Part shown: piece by piece, positions 1-10,600 of the stretch
How the letters are laid out: the number at the start of each line of letters is the position of its first letter
How positions within the stretch are numbered: position 1 is the first letter of the stretch
Assembly (NCBI GenBank): GCA_963575745.1
Contig: CAUYUJ010017904.1
Location: 546,961-610,960, forward strand
DNA from: Prorocentrum cordatum
Taxonomy: Eukaryota > Sar > Dinophyceae > Prorocentrales > Prorocentraceae
Direction: 5' to 3'
DNA: 64,000 bases
Position numbers and translations under genes: made by a program
The notes under the pieces: generated by a model
Databases searched by the model: none
The model's input: the letters and a program-made list of their open reading frames with translations, nothing else
What the model was told of the DNA's origin: nothing

Positions 1-413
1 CATGACAGTGGGAACGTCGGGGATAACGGTGAAGATAAGTAGACGCTGTTGCCAATGTAGAGGTTGGACCGCATTGTTGAGTAACGTGATTGGCGCAAGG
101 GCTACTAGTATCCATTTCCCCGCGCAGAGTACTTGCGAGGCGCAAGGAACCCAGGAACGATAAAGGCCCAACCCCCAACAAAGCAAGCCAGAAAGTGCGA
201 GGAGCCCCACGTATGTCGGAAACCCACATGGTTCTAAAAGCAATGGTGCGTAAGGGTGGTGTGAGATTGCATGCGCAAAAGGCGCCCTAGCAAACCCGAC
301 CCCCCCCAACGTCGGCTTCAAGAAAGCGCCTTAATGAACCGGACCCCCGTGCCTCCTCCCCAAAAGGCGCCTCAAAAGTTGAACCCGAGGGACGATTATG
401 AAGGGATCCGGAG
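1..413. repeat. unassigned sequence with a dispersed repeat copy (231-413)
   Basis: No gene is supported here. Positions 231-413 resemble 46441-46636: both contain GGTGGTGTGAGAT, GCATGCGCAAAAGGCGC and then AACGTCGGCTTC with similar spacing. Both copies can be read as a short basic peptide starting MRKRR with a KPDPP motif. The two copies differ by indels and the second is interrupted by a poly-A run, so this is treated as a dispersed repeat rather than a gene. Confidence 0.5.
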
Positions 414-472
414 TACATACATACATACATACATACATGCATGCATGCATGCATGCATGCATGCATGCATAC
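414..472. repeat. (ACAT)n / (GCAT)n microsatellite
   Basis: Tetranucleotide array changing from ATAC/CATA units to GCAT units. Apparent frames through it read as YIHT or MHAC repeats and are not genes. Confidence 0.95.
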
Positions 473-480
473 CTATACGA

Positions 481-745
481 CCACACTTCGGGTGATAAGG
501 AGGTTCGGGGGGGGTGGAACCAACGTCTCACTCGATCGGTCTCACTATCGATCTCAGTATCGGTCTCGCTCGATCGATCTCCCTCGATCGATCTCACAAT
601 CGATCTCACTCGATCTATCTCACAATTGATCTGACTATCGATCTCACAATCGATCTCACAATCGACTTCACAATCGATATCACAGTCGGTCTCACTATCG
701 ATCTCACTATCGATATCACAACCGCTCTCACAATCAACGTCATCA
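481..745 (+). repeat. composite repeat copy 1: header plus TCGATCTCAC array
   Basis: A header with CTTCGGGTGATAAGGAGG followed by a G run (481-520) leads into a degenerate 12-bp array of TCGATCTCACAA/TCGATCTCACTA units. The same header and array recur at 35690 and 36285, so this is a dispersed composite unit rather than a local expansion. Confidence 0.85.
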
Positions 746-1352
746 TCATCATCAACATCAACATCAGCATCAGCATCATCATCACCAACATCAGCATAAT
801 CGGGACACCGTCCTCATCATCAACACAAACATCATCATCATCATCACGGTCATCAACATCATCGGGACACCACCATCATCATCATCATCATCATCATCAC
901 CATCATCACAATCATCATCATCAACATCATCATCATCATCAGCAGCATCGGGACACAGTCATCGTCATCATCATCATCATCATCAGCAGCGTCATCATCG
1001 GGACACCATCATGATCACCATCGTTATCATCATCGTTATCATCATCATCATCATCATCATCATCGGGACACCATCATCATCATCATCTCATCTTGATCAT
1101 CGACATCGTCATCATCATCATCAGCATCATCAACATCATCATCAGCATCATCATCATCGTCATCACCGGGGCACCATCATCATCATTACAAACATCAGCA
1201 TCAACATCATCATCATCATCATCATCATCACCATCGGGACGCCATCATCATCAACAACATCATCATCATCACAATCAGAATAATCATCGTCATCATCGGG
1301 ACGCCATAATCATCATCAACCTCATCATCATCAACATCATCATCATCGGGAC
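745..1352 (+). repeat. CAT/ATC array punctuated by CGGGACACC
   Basis: About 600 bp of imperfect CAT/ATC trinucleotides. About nine times the array is interrupted by CATCGGGACACCATC or a close variant (for example near 800, 870, 950, 1003, 1065, 1168, 1237, 1297 and 1347). The GGGACACC word also forms arrays at 2666-2820 and 36850-36965. His- and Ile-rich frames here are artefacts. Confidence 0.9.
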
Positions 1353-1429
1353 ACAATCATGGCCAGGGCCAGGCCAAGGTCCAGGCTTATCCAGGCCAAG
1401 GTCCATCGGCACTTACGGTCGGTTCGTAT

Positions 1430-1994
1430 GGCTGCCACTCCACTGTTGTGTCTGAGTGTACGGATATCGAGGTGGTTAGTTGCAGCATCTCTCGAGGATA
1501 TGTTTCGTCTGCGGACTAGATTGCGCGCAGTGGAGCGTGCCACGTGCACCCATCTGGCAACCAACGTTCTCCGTGTACTGTCCAGGGGCGTTTGTACTTC
1601 GGCACGTTTTCATGCGAATGACCGTGGGTGCTGCTTTGGGTGTGTGGCCCCCGATGACCTTCACCACTACAAAATCTGTGATCGATTCCGTGACCTGGGA
1701 CTGCGCCGTCTCCCTGGGTTGGAAGTTTTACCCACGCCGTGGAGGGAGATGTGGCAGCACCGAGATACCTGGCTTACCTGTCTATGTATGATGGGACCTT
1801 CTTGGGGGCTCGACCGCGACGTTGCCTGTGCTGCCTTCATCGATGCGTTTCTTAAGACACACGCCCATCATCGGCGCTTGACACAGGTCCCCTCGTCCCA
1901 GGTCTTCGTGGCCCGATTGCGTCTACTGGCTCGTCGGTATACTGGTGTTGCACGACAGTTCAGGGCACGGCGTATTGTGCGGGCTGCCACGTGA
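1430..1994 (+). pseudogene. LINE-type reverse transcriptase C-terminal remnant
   Basis: The open frame here ends with a stop at 1992-1994 and has no recognisable start. What is seen: a segment with CTSARFH followed by CCFGCVAPDDLHHYKIC, that is Cys-x2-Cys-x6-His-His-x3-Cys. Known of the family: the C-terminal ends of non-LTR retrotransposon proteins, including those in dinoflagellates, carry a CxxC...H...C knuckle of this kind after a short helix rich in R and T. Upstream sequence is repeat, and no endonuclease or polymerase motifs are present, so this looks like a 5'-truncated copy, the usual outcome of LINE insertion. The last 70 bases of the region are duplicated downstream at 2132-2201. 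A host zinc-knuckle gene fragment is the alternative. Confidence 0.5.
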
Positions 1995-2201
1995 AGTGAT
2001 GTCGTCGGAGTGTACCTCGGTATCTCACGGGTGAACGAAGATCTGCCTCCCGTTGTGCACTCGCGTCCATTACATGCGCGGAGAGTAAGTGGGACACCGA
2101 GCAGATCCTTGACGCCATGCGTGATTTGATTGTTGCACGACAGTTCTGAGCACTGTGTATTGGGTGGGCTGCCTCGTGAAGTGATGTCGTCTGAGTGTGA
2201 C
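1947..2201 (+). repeat. direct repeat pair at the LINE remnant 3' end
   Basis: 1947-2014 and 2132-2201 match closely: both have GTTGCACGACAGTTC, then GGGCTGCC and CGTGAAGTGATGTCGTC. The spacing is about 186 bp. The first copy overlaps the end of the open frame, so the duplication includes coding and 3' flank. Confidence 0.75.
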
Positions 2202-2660
2202 CGCCCCCTCTCATCTCTCGCGCGTGTGCTCTAGTGCGTGTCTCTTTGTTCCCTTGCCTCTCCTGTCGCTTGCTGTCTTCCGTCTCCCTGCCTCTGCCGC
2301 TGCCCCTTCCCTGCGGGGTGGGCGTTGTTGGGTCCTCGGTTTTTCCCGCCCCTGCCTTTCCCTCTTCCCCCTGCCTTTCTCCCGGCCCGCCCCCTCGGTC
2401 CTCCTGCTGCTTGCTCCTCCGTGCGTGTGCTGGTGCTGCTGGCGTTGGGCCCCCGCCTGGCTGGGGGAGTGCGCGCGGGGGCGTGCGTGCACCCGCCCCG
2501 CCGCTCCCTGCCGCCCCCGCCGCCCGCCCCGTCGACGGCCTGTTCAACTGTGCCCGTTGCGCCTCTCTGGGAGGTAGGGTGCCTGCCTCTCGATTTTGTC
2601 TAGGCGTGTTTCGTGCCTGGGTTGTGGGTCGTGGTGGCGGTGGCCTGGGTTGCAAGCGCC
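2202..2660. other. pyrimidine-rich unassigned stretch
   Basis: C- and T-rich on the plus strand, with open frames in several registers caused by base composition. No domain is recognised. Confidence 0.4.
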
Positions 2661-3000
2661 CGAGGCGGGACACCGCGGGGCACCGCGGGACACCGCGGGA
2701 CACCGCGGGACACCGGCGGGACACCGCGGGCCACCGGCCGCCCGGAAGGGAGTCATTTGGTCCGGCCGCGCCTCAGCCACACGGGACACCAGCGGGACAC
2801 CGGCGGGACACCGCGGGCCACCGGCCGCCGGGAAGGGAATGATTTGGTCCGGCCGCGCCTCAGCCACAGGAGACTTTTTCTCGCCCGCCCACGCAGCTTC
2901 GCCTCGCCCGCACGCGCGGCACGCACGAACACGAAACCGAAATCGATTTCCCGGTACGGGGGCTGTCCGTTCCACTTCGATTTCACCCCCTCACCTCCGA
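2660..3000 (+). repeat. composite repeat tail: GGGACACC array plus conserved 120-bp end
   Basis: GGGACACCGC units (2666-2820) are followed by a duplicated stretch containing TGGTCCGGCCGCGCCTCAGCC (2757 and 2847). The closing block has CACGCAGCTTCGCC and ACGAACACGAAACCGAAA (2880-3000). The closing block recurs at 36005-36130 and 37020-37150. Confidence 0.8.
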
Positions 3001-3064
3001 CATACATCCTTGCGTACTTCGTACGTGCGTACGTGCCCACGTGGGCCCATGCATACGCGCATAC

Positions 3065-3066
<2 letters not shown>

Positions 3067-3107
<41 letters not shown>

Positions 3108-3243
3108 ACCATATATAATCATATGCAAATAAACACACATACATGCATATATACATCTACATATATGTATATATGTATATGTTTGTTCGGTGTTTACGCG
3201 TATGTGTATAACCTTATGGGTGTTTGTGTGTGTGTGTGTGTGT
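3067..3243. repeat. (TA)n tract, TACATA-rich spacer and (TG)n tract
   Basis: A pure AT run at about 3068-3102, TACATATA-rich DNA to 3180, and a (TG)n run at 3225-3243. Confidence 0.9.
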
Positions 3244-5635
3244 TCCACACCTGTCGCCAAGAGAGTTGGCTGGGCAGTTACTGGCGTTTCTGCGAAGCCC
3301 CTCGGGACAGGGCCCAGATACGTGAGTGTATATATGCGGGGTTCCCATATTTCGTCCCTCCCCCCTCCTTCCGTTGCAACTTCGGGAGGCCTCGTTCGTC
3401 ATGTGAACTGCTGTCCTTTCTGGTGCCCGACGTATGTTCGACGCGGATTCGACGCAAGACCGACGTGGATTTTACACAGATCCGACGCGGATTCGGCAAG
3501 GTCGACGTGAATCCGACGCGGATAGTGGCGCGATGGGAATGACAAGGCCCCCTGAAAATGCAACATAATCTTCATTCCCTCCACTTGTGCATTCTGAGCG
3601 AAATCGGCTAAGTATGAAAGTCGCGCTGAAGGCGGAGATTCTGCTGGGCCCGGGGTGGGCACATGAAGAAGGGCGAGGAGGATGACGATCCCACTGCAGT
3701 GTTAGTTGTCAGTGCGCGGAGGACCTTCCGCATGCCAACAGCTCAAGTGGCGATGCGCCAGCTGAGGACCCTGGGGCCCAAGAAAAGTCGACAAAGGATG
3801 TTCCCCCCCCCTCCTCCCCTCCGCTCCCGTTTCAGAGCGAAAACACCCATAACGCTGCTCGTCCTGGAGTCCTGGAGAGCCCTCGTCACCACTGCTGGCT
3901 CACCGTCGAACTTCTGGTCGGAACGTGCCCCTTGAGAGGTCCTGGGAGTAAGCAGCGGTATGGGATTTTTTAATTCCCCCATTTGTCGACACTGTCGTTG
4001 AAACACTCGCCTCCCTGCCCCCCAGACCTTCCCCCCCTCCAGCCGTCACCCTTCCTCTTTTTTCTGCACCCTCCAGTCCCCCACCGTGCACACCCGTCCA
4101 TTTCCCAGTCTGAAGTTCTCCTCCGACTCCCCTGGGAGGAAGCAGGAGGACCTATGATGATGGATATGGTGATGAATCTGATGGGGGAAGAGGACGTCGA
4201 GGAGGAGCAGAAGAAGGACAAGCTGGAATACGCACATGCAGCAACATCGAACTAACAAGAGGAGGAGCGATCGGAAGGTCGCAATGAGGACGATAAATAT
4301 ATGGTGGAGGTTGAGGCGGAGGAGTTGGAAGAGGGGGCGCAGGCGCAGGAGGATGAACATCTAGAGGACGATGAGGAGGAGGCGCAGGCGGAGGTAGAGG
4401 CTGAGGAGGAGGAGGAGGAAGAGCAGCCCCGGCGCTCTTGGCCCTTCCCATCCGCGTTCCCCTTCTCGACCCCCGCGAGACAGTGTACCGGTGCAACACC
4501 GTGCACGGCACGAGGACCAGCTTCGACTACCCAGCGCCGACAGGCTTCTGCCCCGACCCGGCGGACCCCGAGGTCTGCGGCGGGAGGAGGGCCCCGCGCC
4601 CGCCGCCCCGAAGCCGTCCAGGGGCACCGCAGGCTCTGCGGGCGCCGCGGCCGGAGGGGCGGCCCGCGGGGGGGCCGCGGGCTGTGGCGCGGCGGCAGCC
4701 GGAGGGCGAGGCCGAGGGAGGCGGGGGTGACAGGCGGCGGAGGGGCCTCGGGGCCACCGGCATTTGGCCTTCGGCGGGGCCCCTTTCGTCGCCACGGCCA
4801 GACGCGGTTGTGAACATGTGTGCGGACGGACCCCATGGGGGGGCCTGGGGACCGACTGCGAGCCTATTTTGAGTTCCATGTGTCTCAACTCGCCCTTCGC
4901 CGTGGTAGGTGGGAGTAGGGGACTGCACTTCCATATTGAGGTATCCAACGGGGAGGGGGGGAAGACGGCAATTGGCCGATCAGGATGATAACTTTGCTTC
5001 ACTGGCAGAGATGTCGAGCCCCCTCCAAAAAATAAGATTGCCCTTCGGCCTGGTACCTCAGGGAGAGGAGGAGTAGGCGGAGTCGGAGGAGGCGGAGGAG
5101 GAGGCGGTTACGTTTACCGAATGCCTGAAGGACCCACATATCCGCATCGACATTACAATATCGAATTAGATCCTACGCAGAGCTCTGCCCCGCCATTCAA
5201 CTCGTGGCAACGCGAGCTGCAGCGTCCCACCGAGCGAACGGGAGGCCTCCCGACGGCCCCCTCACAGGCGCACCGCCTTGAGTAAGAGGTGGTGATCGTA
5301 AAGCTTAGGCAGAACGGCGCACAGTGAGAAGACGCGGGGACCGACTGGCGCAGCACGCAACTCTAACGCACTAGAGTCCCATCTAAGATTCGATCGTCGT
5401 CAGCTGTCAGCCGCTCCCAGGTGCGGAGGAGCAGGCGGAGGAGGACGAGCCGCAGCAGCAGCAGCAGAAGCAGCAGAATGAGCACACGCAGGCGGGGGGG
5501 GATGGGCTTGTATTCCACCGCCGCCATCAGTTGGAGGGGGGAGGGACGTGGAGGATGAGGCGGAGAACCCCCTGCCCCTCAAATGATGGTGGTGGCGTTG
5601 GAAAACAAGCCCACCGGGGGCGGGGAAGCTTCATC
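3244..5635. other. mostly unassigned; acidic-repeat DNA and one candidate exon
   Basis: 3440-3535 contains a short run of GACGCGGATT-type repeats. 4140-4430 is GGA/GAG-rich and can be read as a Glu-rich peptide, which is compositional. Apart from the candidate exon at 4482-4578, nothing is recognised. Confidence 0.4.
4482..4578 (+). CDS. candidate exon, function unknown
   Basis: A coding-like stretch reading YRCNTVHGTRTSFDYP, then a Pro- and Asp-containing segment and VCGG. It follows a pyrimidine-rich tract (4438-4475) and an AG that could be a 3' splice site. Residue composition is balanced, unlike the surrounding repeat-driven frames. I do not recognise the family. No neighbouring exon in a compatible frame was identified, so chance cannot be excluded. 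Confidence 0.2.
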
Positions 5636-5765
5636 TTGGCATCGCTCGGACGTGTGCGTTTTTTTCCTCGGCGAGGACCATCGAGGAGCATCCTTGATCA
5701 CTTCGCGAAAAAAACACGCACGAAACCAAACAAAACACAGGGAATGGACGTCCGAGCGATGGCGA
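5636..5765 (+). mobile_element. family B short inverted-repeat element, copy 1
   Basis: About 130 bp. The left end TTGGCATCGCTCGGACGTG is the inverse of the right end, which reads in reverse complement TCGCCATCGCTCGGACGTC. The interior has CATCGAGGAGCATCCTTGATCA and an A-rich stretch. Four further copies are at 19372, 34318, 51721 and 62896. Confidence 0.85.
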
Positions 5766-6031
5766 GTCATCGAGGCTTGGGCCAGCCCGCTGGGTGGCTC
5801 CGCGCCCTGCGGCCCCCTCCCGGGGGGGCGCGAAGGGGGCCGGCGGATTCCTCCGCAGGGCGAGCACGAGGCTGGGGAGCGTCGGCAGCGCAGGGCTCGG
5901 CGTCGTCGGGCTCGGCAGGGGCAGGAGCCTCCTGTCGGAGGGGGTGGGGGGGGGGGACGAATCGAGCAGTGGCGAAGCGTCCAGGCTTACCGAAAGGCCC
6001 ACCCCAAAGAATGTTCTAAGAGCATTTTGTC
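5766..6031. other. GC-rich spacer, nothing recognised
   Basis: Contains G-rich runs. The end (6009-6030) carries AATGTTCTAAGAGCATTTTG, which is nearly repeated at 6219-6239 on the far side of the family C element. Confidence 0.4.
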
Positions 6032-6196
6032 GGGGGTGGACAGACCTCCTACCCTGACACGTCGATTAAGGAATTGGCCGTTTTCGGTTCGCGAGAGGGC
6101 GTCGCGGCCGTCACTTTCGCGGGTCCGGCTCCGTCGGTTTCGGTACCAGGCCGTTTTCACTAAGGGGAGGTCTACTAAAGGGAGGTCTGTCCACCG
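6032..6196 (+). mobile_element. family C short inverted-repeat element, copy 1
   Basis: The termini GGGGGTGGACAGACCTCC and GGAGGTCTGTCCACC are inverted repeats about 165 bp apart. The interior shares GACACGTCGATTA and CCGTTTTCGGTTC with copy 2 at 6559. The flanks are near-identical 20-bp direct repeats (6009-6029 and 6219-6239), possibly a long target duplication. Confidence 0.8.
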
Positions 6197-6558
6197 CCGA
6201 ATTATGTGGTCTGCACGAGATGTTCTTAGAGCATTTCTGGCCGAGACTGTCTCGTTTACGTTCCTTTTGGTATTTGAACACTTCGGGGATCTAGGATCAT
6301 GTCATGGTTGGCCTATTAGGAATGCCGGGACGGTCGGCCCTGCTCGAAACGAGGAGGAGGAGGAGGGGGCGACGAGAGGGGGACGGGCGGGGCAATGCCA
6401 GGGGGGAATAGGCTCGACGGCCGAGGTCTGCTGACGTCTGCGTCGGTTCCCGGTGGCTTCCCCGCCTCGGGGTGCCTTCCAGCGGCTGCGCCTCGCCGAG
6501 AGCGTCCTGGGGGTGCCCAGCCCGTCCCGAACGGCCGAGGAAACCGGAGGCATGGCTC

Positions 6559-6725
6559 GGGGGTGGACAGAACCCCCAACAGCGACACGTCGATTAGTGA
6601 ATTGTCCGTTTTCGGTTCTCGAGAGGGCGTCGTGGCCGCTATTTTCCAGGTCTGCGCCCGCCAGGTTTGGGCCTCAGGTCGTCCTCACTAAGCCACGTTT
6701 TACGAAAGGGCGGTCTGCCCATCCC
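6559..6725 (+). mobile_element. family C short inverted-repeat element, copy 2
   Basis: Begins GGGGTGGACAGA and ends with the approximate inverse (GGTCTGCCCATCCCC). It shares GACACGTCGATTA, GAGAGGGCGTCG and TCACTAAG with copy 1, in the same orientation and about 360 bp away. Confidence 0.8.
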
Positions 6726-7660
6726 CGAATGGCCCGAACACCAAGGGGCAACGTTAGGGGCCCACGGGGGCCGCCTCGGCCCCCAGTCACCCCATTCGTC
6801 GCCGAGGAGGGGCCCGATAGCCCGCCCCGCCCGGGAACGAAAGGATGCGCCATCGCGGGCCACTCGCCGATCTGTCGGCGGTCTCTTCTGCCGAGCTCAG
6901 GTCGAGGTTTCCCGCCCGAGCTGCTTCCCGCCCCCGCCCCCCCCGAATGGTGCCCCTCAGTGGGGCAAGGCGGGGGACGGGCGGGATGCGGAGCGGACGA
7001 GGAGAGTCAGGGAACCGCAACCATGGATTTCGGCGCGTGGATGAGCGACGGGTCCCGTTGCGGTACGGAATCGGCGCGGGTGGTTGCCAATTTAGATGGC
7101 AGTCGTGTCATGATTCCAGTCGTACTTTCCCCGACCCGTGGATCTGGTGCCCACGCGCCAGATCCGCCGATCCCCGGGGAGAGGAGGACGGGAAAGGGAG
7201 AGAATGAAGAGTGCGGACATGGGAAGGACACGAGGTAAGCTAGGATGAGCGAGGGGAGAAGGGAGGCGAAGCGGAGGAGGACAGGAGGAAAGGAACAAGG
7301 AGGCAGAATCAGGGAAGAGGATGATGATGAGGTGAATGGATGATATCAGGAGGAAGAAGGAGGAAGTGGAGGAGGAAGAGGAGGAGGAACGCAGGAGGAG
7401 TTGGAGGAGCAGGACGAGCAGGAGGAGCAGGAGGAGGAGGAGGAGGTAGGAGGGGGTGAGTAGGATGTGTGAGGGGGGCTGGAGGCACTTTGTAAGATGG
7501 GGCGGGAGGAAGCAAGAAGAGGAGGACGGGTGTGGCAGGGGGGAGGATGGAGGTGGGACGGATGAAGGAGGTTGAGACAGGTGGGAGGAGCAGCAAGGAA
7601 TGCAACGGCACAGCGGGCGCTGCGGCTGATCACTGGGTTCGCCAGTTGCAAGGCAAGACG
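6726..7660. other. unassigned; GGA-rich tract 7240-7580
   Basis: 6726-7240 is GC-rich with open frames but no recognised domain. 7240-7580 is purine-rich GGA/GAA DNA on the plus strand, giving Ser/Leu/Pro-rich artefactual frames on the other strand. Confidence 0.4.
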
Positions 7661-8047
7661 AGCTTTCAGATGCCAAGGAAACTGCACCCACACACGAAGG
7701 AATCATTCCGCGAGTCAGCTTTTGCCAAGGCTGTTCGCACCCAGAGACGAGCTAGACCATGACTCTGGAGTTTTCCTCGATCGCGAACTGGCGTGGACGC
7801 ACAAGGCCACAGACGCTCAAGCGCGTCATGCACCCGACCTGTCTCGCCGAGCAAGCCACGGGCAGCCAGTCCGGAGCCGGCGCACACCTGCCTGGCAGGT
7901 CGCCGTCGCGCGGGCCGCTCCTGCCGATTGCGCTGTGGGCCGCACGAGTTCTGTTCGCCACGGGGGGGGAGCGGTCTCCAAAGGAAGGCGAGCCCTGGGA
8001 TGTTTTTCGCAGCGTTCGAGCTCTCGAGGCTCTGCGGTCCCCATGGC

Positions 8048-8305
8048 CGTCAGAGAACGGTTCTGGATGAAAGGGTCGTCCTTGGGGGGGGGGCCCAGGG
8101 TCGCTCCCTCGGGGCCCGCTTGCCCCATGCTCAGGGGCCCGCCTCCTCGGGGTCTCTTCCTCGGGGCCCGCTTCCTCGGGGCCCGCTTCCTCGGGGCCCG
8201 CTCCCTCGGGGCCCACGGCTGTCCGAAAACGGTTCGGGGTGAGAGAGTCGTCCGCTGGGGGGAGGCCCCAGGGTCTTTGCCTCGGGGCCCGCCTGCCCCA
8301 ATGCC
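8048..8305 (+). repeat. tandem duplication enclosing a 15-bp array
   Basis: 8048-8135 and 8222-8305 are diverged copies (AACGGTTC, then GTCGTCC, a G run, CCCAGGGTC and CTCGGGGCCCGC). Between them, CTCGGGGCCCGCTTC is repeated about five times (8140-8215). Confidence 0.8.
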
Positions 8306-8387
8306 AGATTTTGGCGCGCACTGCAGGCATCTGCGCCTGCCAGCGGCCAGCACCCAGGAGGACGATGCCCTGGAAGATCGCTGGGGA

Positions 8388-8660
8388 AAGGAGGAGGAGG
8401 AGTGGAGAAGGACGACGACGAGGAGGAGAAGGACGACGACGACGAGGAGCTGGAGGAGGAGGAGGAGGAGGAGGAGGAGGAGAAAGAGGAGGAGGAGGAG
8501 GAGGAGGAGGAGGAGAAGGACGACGACGACGACGAGGAGCTGGAGGAGGAGGATGAGGAGGAGAAAGAGGAGGAGGAGGAGGAGGAGAAGGACGACGACG
8601 ACGAGGAGCTGGAGGAGGAGGAGGAGGAGGAGGAGGTGGAGGAGGACGAGGAGAAAGTGA
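8388..8660 (+). repeat. GAG/GAC trinucleotide tract
   Basis: GAGGAG runs alternate with GACGAC blocks in a longer period: AAGGACGACGAC then GAGGAGCTGGAGGAG occurs at about 8410, 8515 and 8588. The apparent poly-Glu/Asp frame is repeat-driven. Confidence 0.9.
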
Positions 8661-8864
8661 AGGCAGCGGGAGGAAGGACAAGGACGGGAGCGGGCATCAG
8701 GGATGAGGTCATGGGGTGGCAGAAGACCCAGACTTCCGGCGTCGTTTGTCGTTTGTGCCACGTGTGGGGCCCAAGAAGTCTCGATCGCATCCTGTGGACC
8801 TGCCTTTTTTTTTCGGGCAGTGTTTGGGTGTCCTGGTCCTCCTCGCCCTGCCCCGGCTCCCAGG

Positions 8865-8940
8865 AGCGCCGCCCTGCTGTACGCGTCGGCCACGCGCGGG
8901 AGCGGCGAGTTCTTCTCCCCGGTGGCCTCCCCGTCGGCAG
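8865..8940 (+). CDS. candidate exon, function unknown
   Basis: Reads SAALLYASATRGSGEFFSPV followed by ASPSA. It is preceded by a pyrimidine-rich tract ending GGCTCCCAG, a good 3' splice site, and followed by GGCAG/GCGC, which fits the AG/GC donors used in the channel gene at 52 kb. The family is not recognised, and no partner exon was found. Confidence 0.22.
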
Positions 8941-9369
8941 GCGCCCCGACGCGTGGACCTTGAGGAATCGGCGTCTGGCAGAAGCGCTCAGGAGGGTGAT
9001 CGACGATGCCCAGGAACAGATAGAGAATACGGGAAGTGGGCGGAAGGCGAGCATCAAGACAGTGTGGGGAACTATGAGGTTCACAGGAGGCCCGCCCTCC
9101 TAGGATGAACCCTAACAGCGTCGTGAGGCTTACAAGAGGGTTTCCTAGGATGAGCCTCCGGAAAACAAAGAGCTGCGCACGGGTGCGAATTATCAGGGCA
9201 GGGCGAAAATGAGGAAGAGGAAGAGGACACATGAGGGAAGGGTGACGAAAGACATGCTTACAACGACGATGCCAGAACAGGCCACAACGAGTTATCTCCA
9301 AATGTTCCCTTTGACTTCGACCCCCGAAGACCAACGGGCATGGCGCGAATCGCCCACTCAGTCGTACAC

Positions 9370-9620
9370 GTGTATATATATATACGTATATATACGTGTA
9401 TATATGTATATATACACGTAATTTGTGTATATACAGATATGCACAGACAAGCATACATTCATACCTACAGAACTGCCATCCATAGTACATATATACATAC
9501 ATAGGTACATACCTGCATGCATACATACATACGTACTTACGTACCTACTTACTTACACACCTACATACTTGCCATAGCTACATACATACTTACCATACAT
9601 CGCACATACATACATATCGG
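9370..9620. repeat. TATACGTA and ACATACAT microsatellites
   Basis: An AT-rich island of GTATATATACG units followed by CATACATAC, TACTTAC and ACCTAC variants. Confidence 0.9.
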
Positions 9621-9639
9621 CCACCGTGCTTCAAGGCAC

Positions 9640-10330
9640 GAGTTGGGGTGTCCTCAGGCCCCCTGTAGCAATTCCGATGCTCAAGCTTGAAAATGTGATA
9701 AAGAGGGCTGGGCCCCAAATTCGCTAAAGCTCCCAGGGCTCCTGGCTTGCCTCTCAGGACCCGCCGCGTCTTCTCGCGTCATTTTCTCGGGCGTAAGATG
9801 GCCCGAAAAACGGAACAGGCGGGCTCCAAGAGGCATTGTAGAGGGTGCAGGAGTTCCTCGAGTCGCCGAACGATCGGTCCAAGTCTCTCCAGATGGCCTC
9901 CACAGCTTCCGGCCATAATTGGGCCCTGTTGGGCCGTCTTGGGGCTCCTCCTGGACTGCCTGGATGCCCTCTTGGTTAAGTTTGGGGCGATTGTCTGGCC
10001 TCCTGGGCGGTCTCGTACGCCCGGAAGATCGAAGAACGGAGCATTCCAAACATCATACAAAAACCATGGGGAACCCAAATTTCATGTTTGAGATGCCCCT
10101 TGGAGGTCGTCTTTCGGTCGTCCTCGAGCGTGTGGGTGTCTGGGTTCCCTGTGGGCTCTCGCGGGGCCGTCCTGCCGCCTTCCTGACCGATGTGGGCCCG
10201 CTGCCTAGGCCCAGCAGGGGCTGCACAGGAGCCCCGGAAAGCACACGTGACCGTCTGAGAGGGCCTCCAGGGTGCCTCCGGGGCGGGGGGGGTCGCAGTG
10301 TCCCAGACTATGCAAGCATAGAAAGGGAAT
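9640..10330. other. unassigned GC-rich stretch with GGGCCGTCTTGGGGC words
   Basis: The segment around 9890-10000 resembles the CTTGGGGCC arrays elsewhere in the window. No gene is supported. Confidence 0.35.
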
Positions 10331-10337
10331 TGTTCTG

Positions 10338-10600
10338 TGTATGTATATATTTATATACATACAGACGCATATGCACACATCTATACACATGTATGCATTT
10401 CCCTGTATGTGTATGTATGTGTATACAAATATGTATGCATATAGACACAAACACGTTGATGTGTACACCTGTACGTATATGTGACTCTGTTTTTATATAT
10501 ACAAATAGAGACATACATGTATGCATACATACATACACAACTACATACATACATACATGCATGCATGCATGCATACATACATACATACATGCATACTGAC
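10338..10600. repeat. ACATAC/GCAT microsatellite island
   Basis: TATA, CATACATA and CATGCATG stretches, ending in a CATACATACATGCATGCATG block at about 10540-10590. Confidence 0.9.

Noticed and set aside
514-1455. Long His/Ile/Ser-rich open frames
   Set aside because: They translate CAT/ATC and TCGATCTCAC repeats; no start context and no non-repeat sequence.
3041-3260. YIYIY or TH-repeat peptides around TA and TG tracts here and at 9.4, 10.4, 35.1, 50.9 and 54.8 kb
   Set aside because: Products of dinucleotide and tetranucleotide repeats.
7826-9526. 566-codon minus-strand open frame
   Set aside because: It crosses a GGA tract, a 15-bp array and a TATA island; composition follows the repeats, no domain seen.
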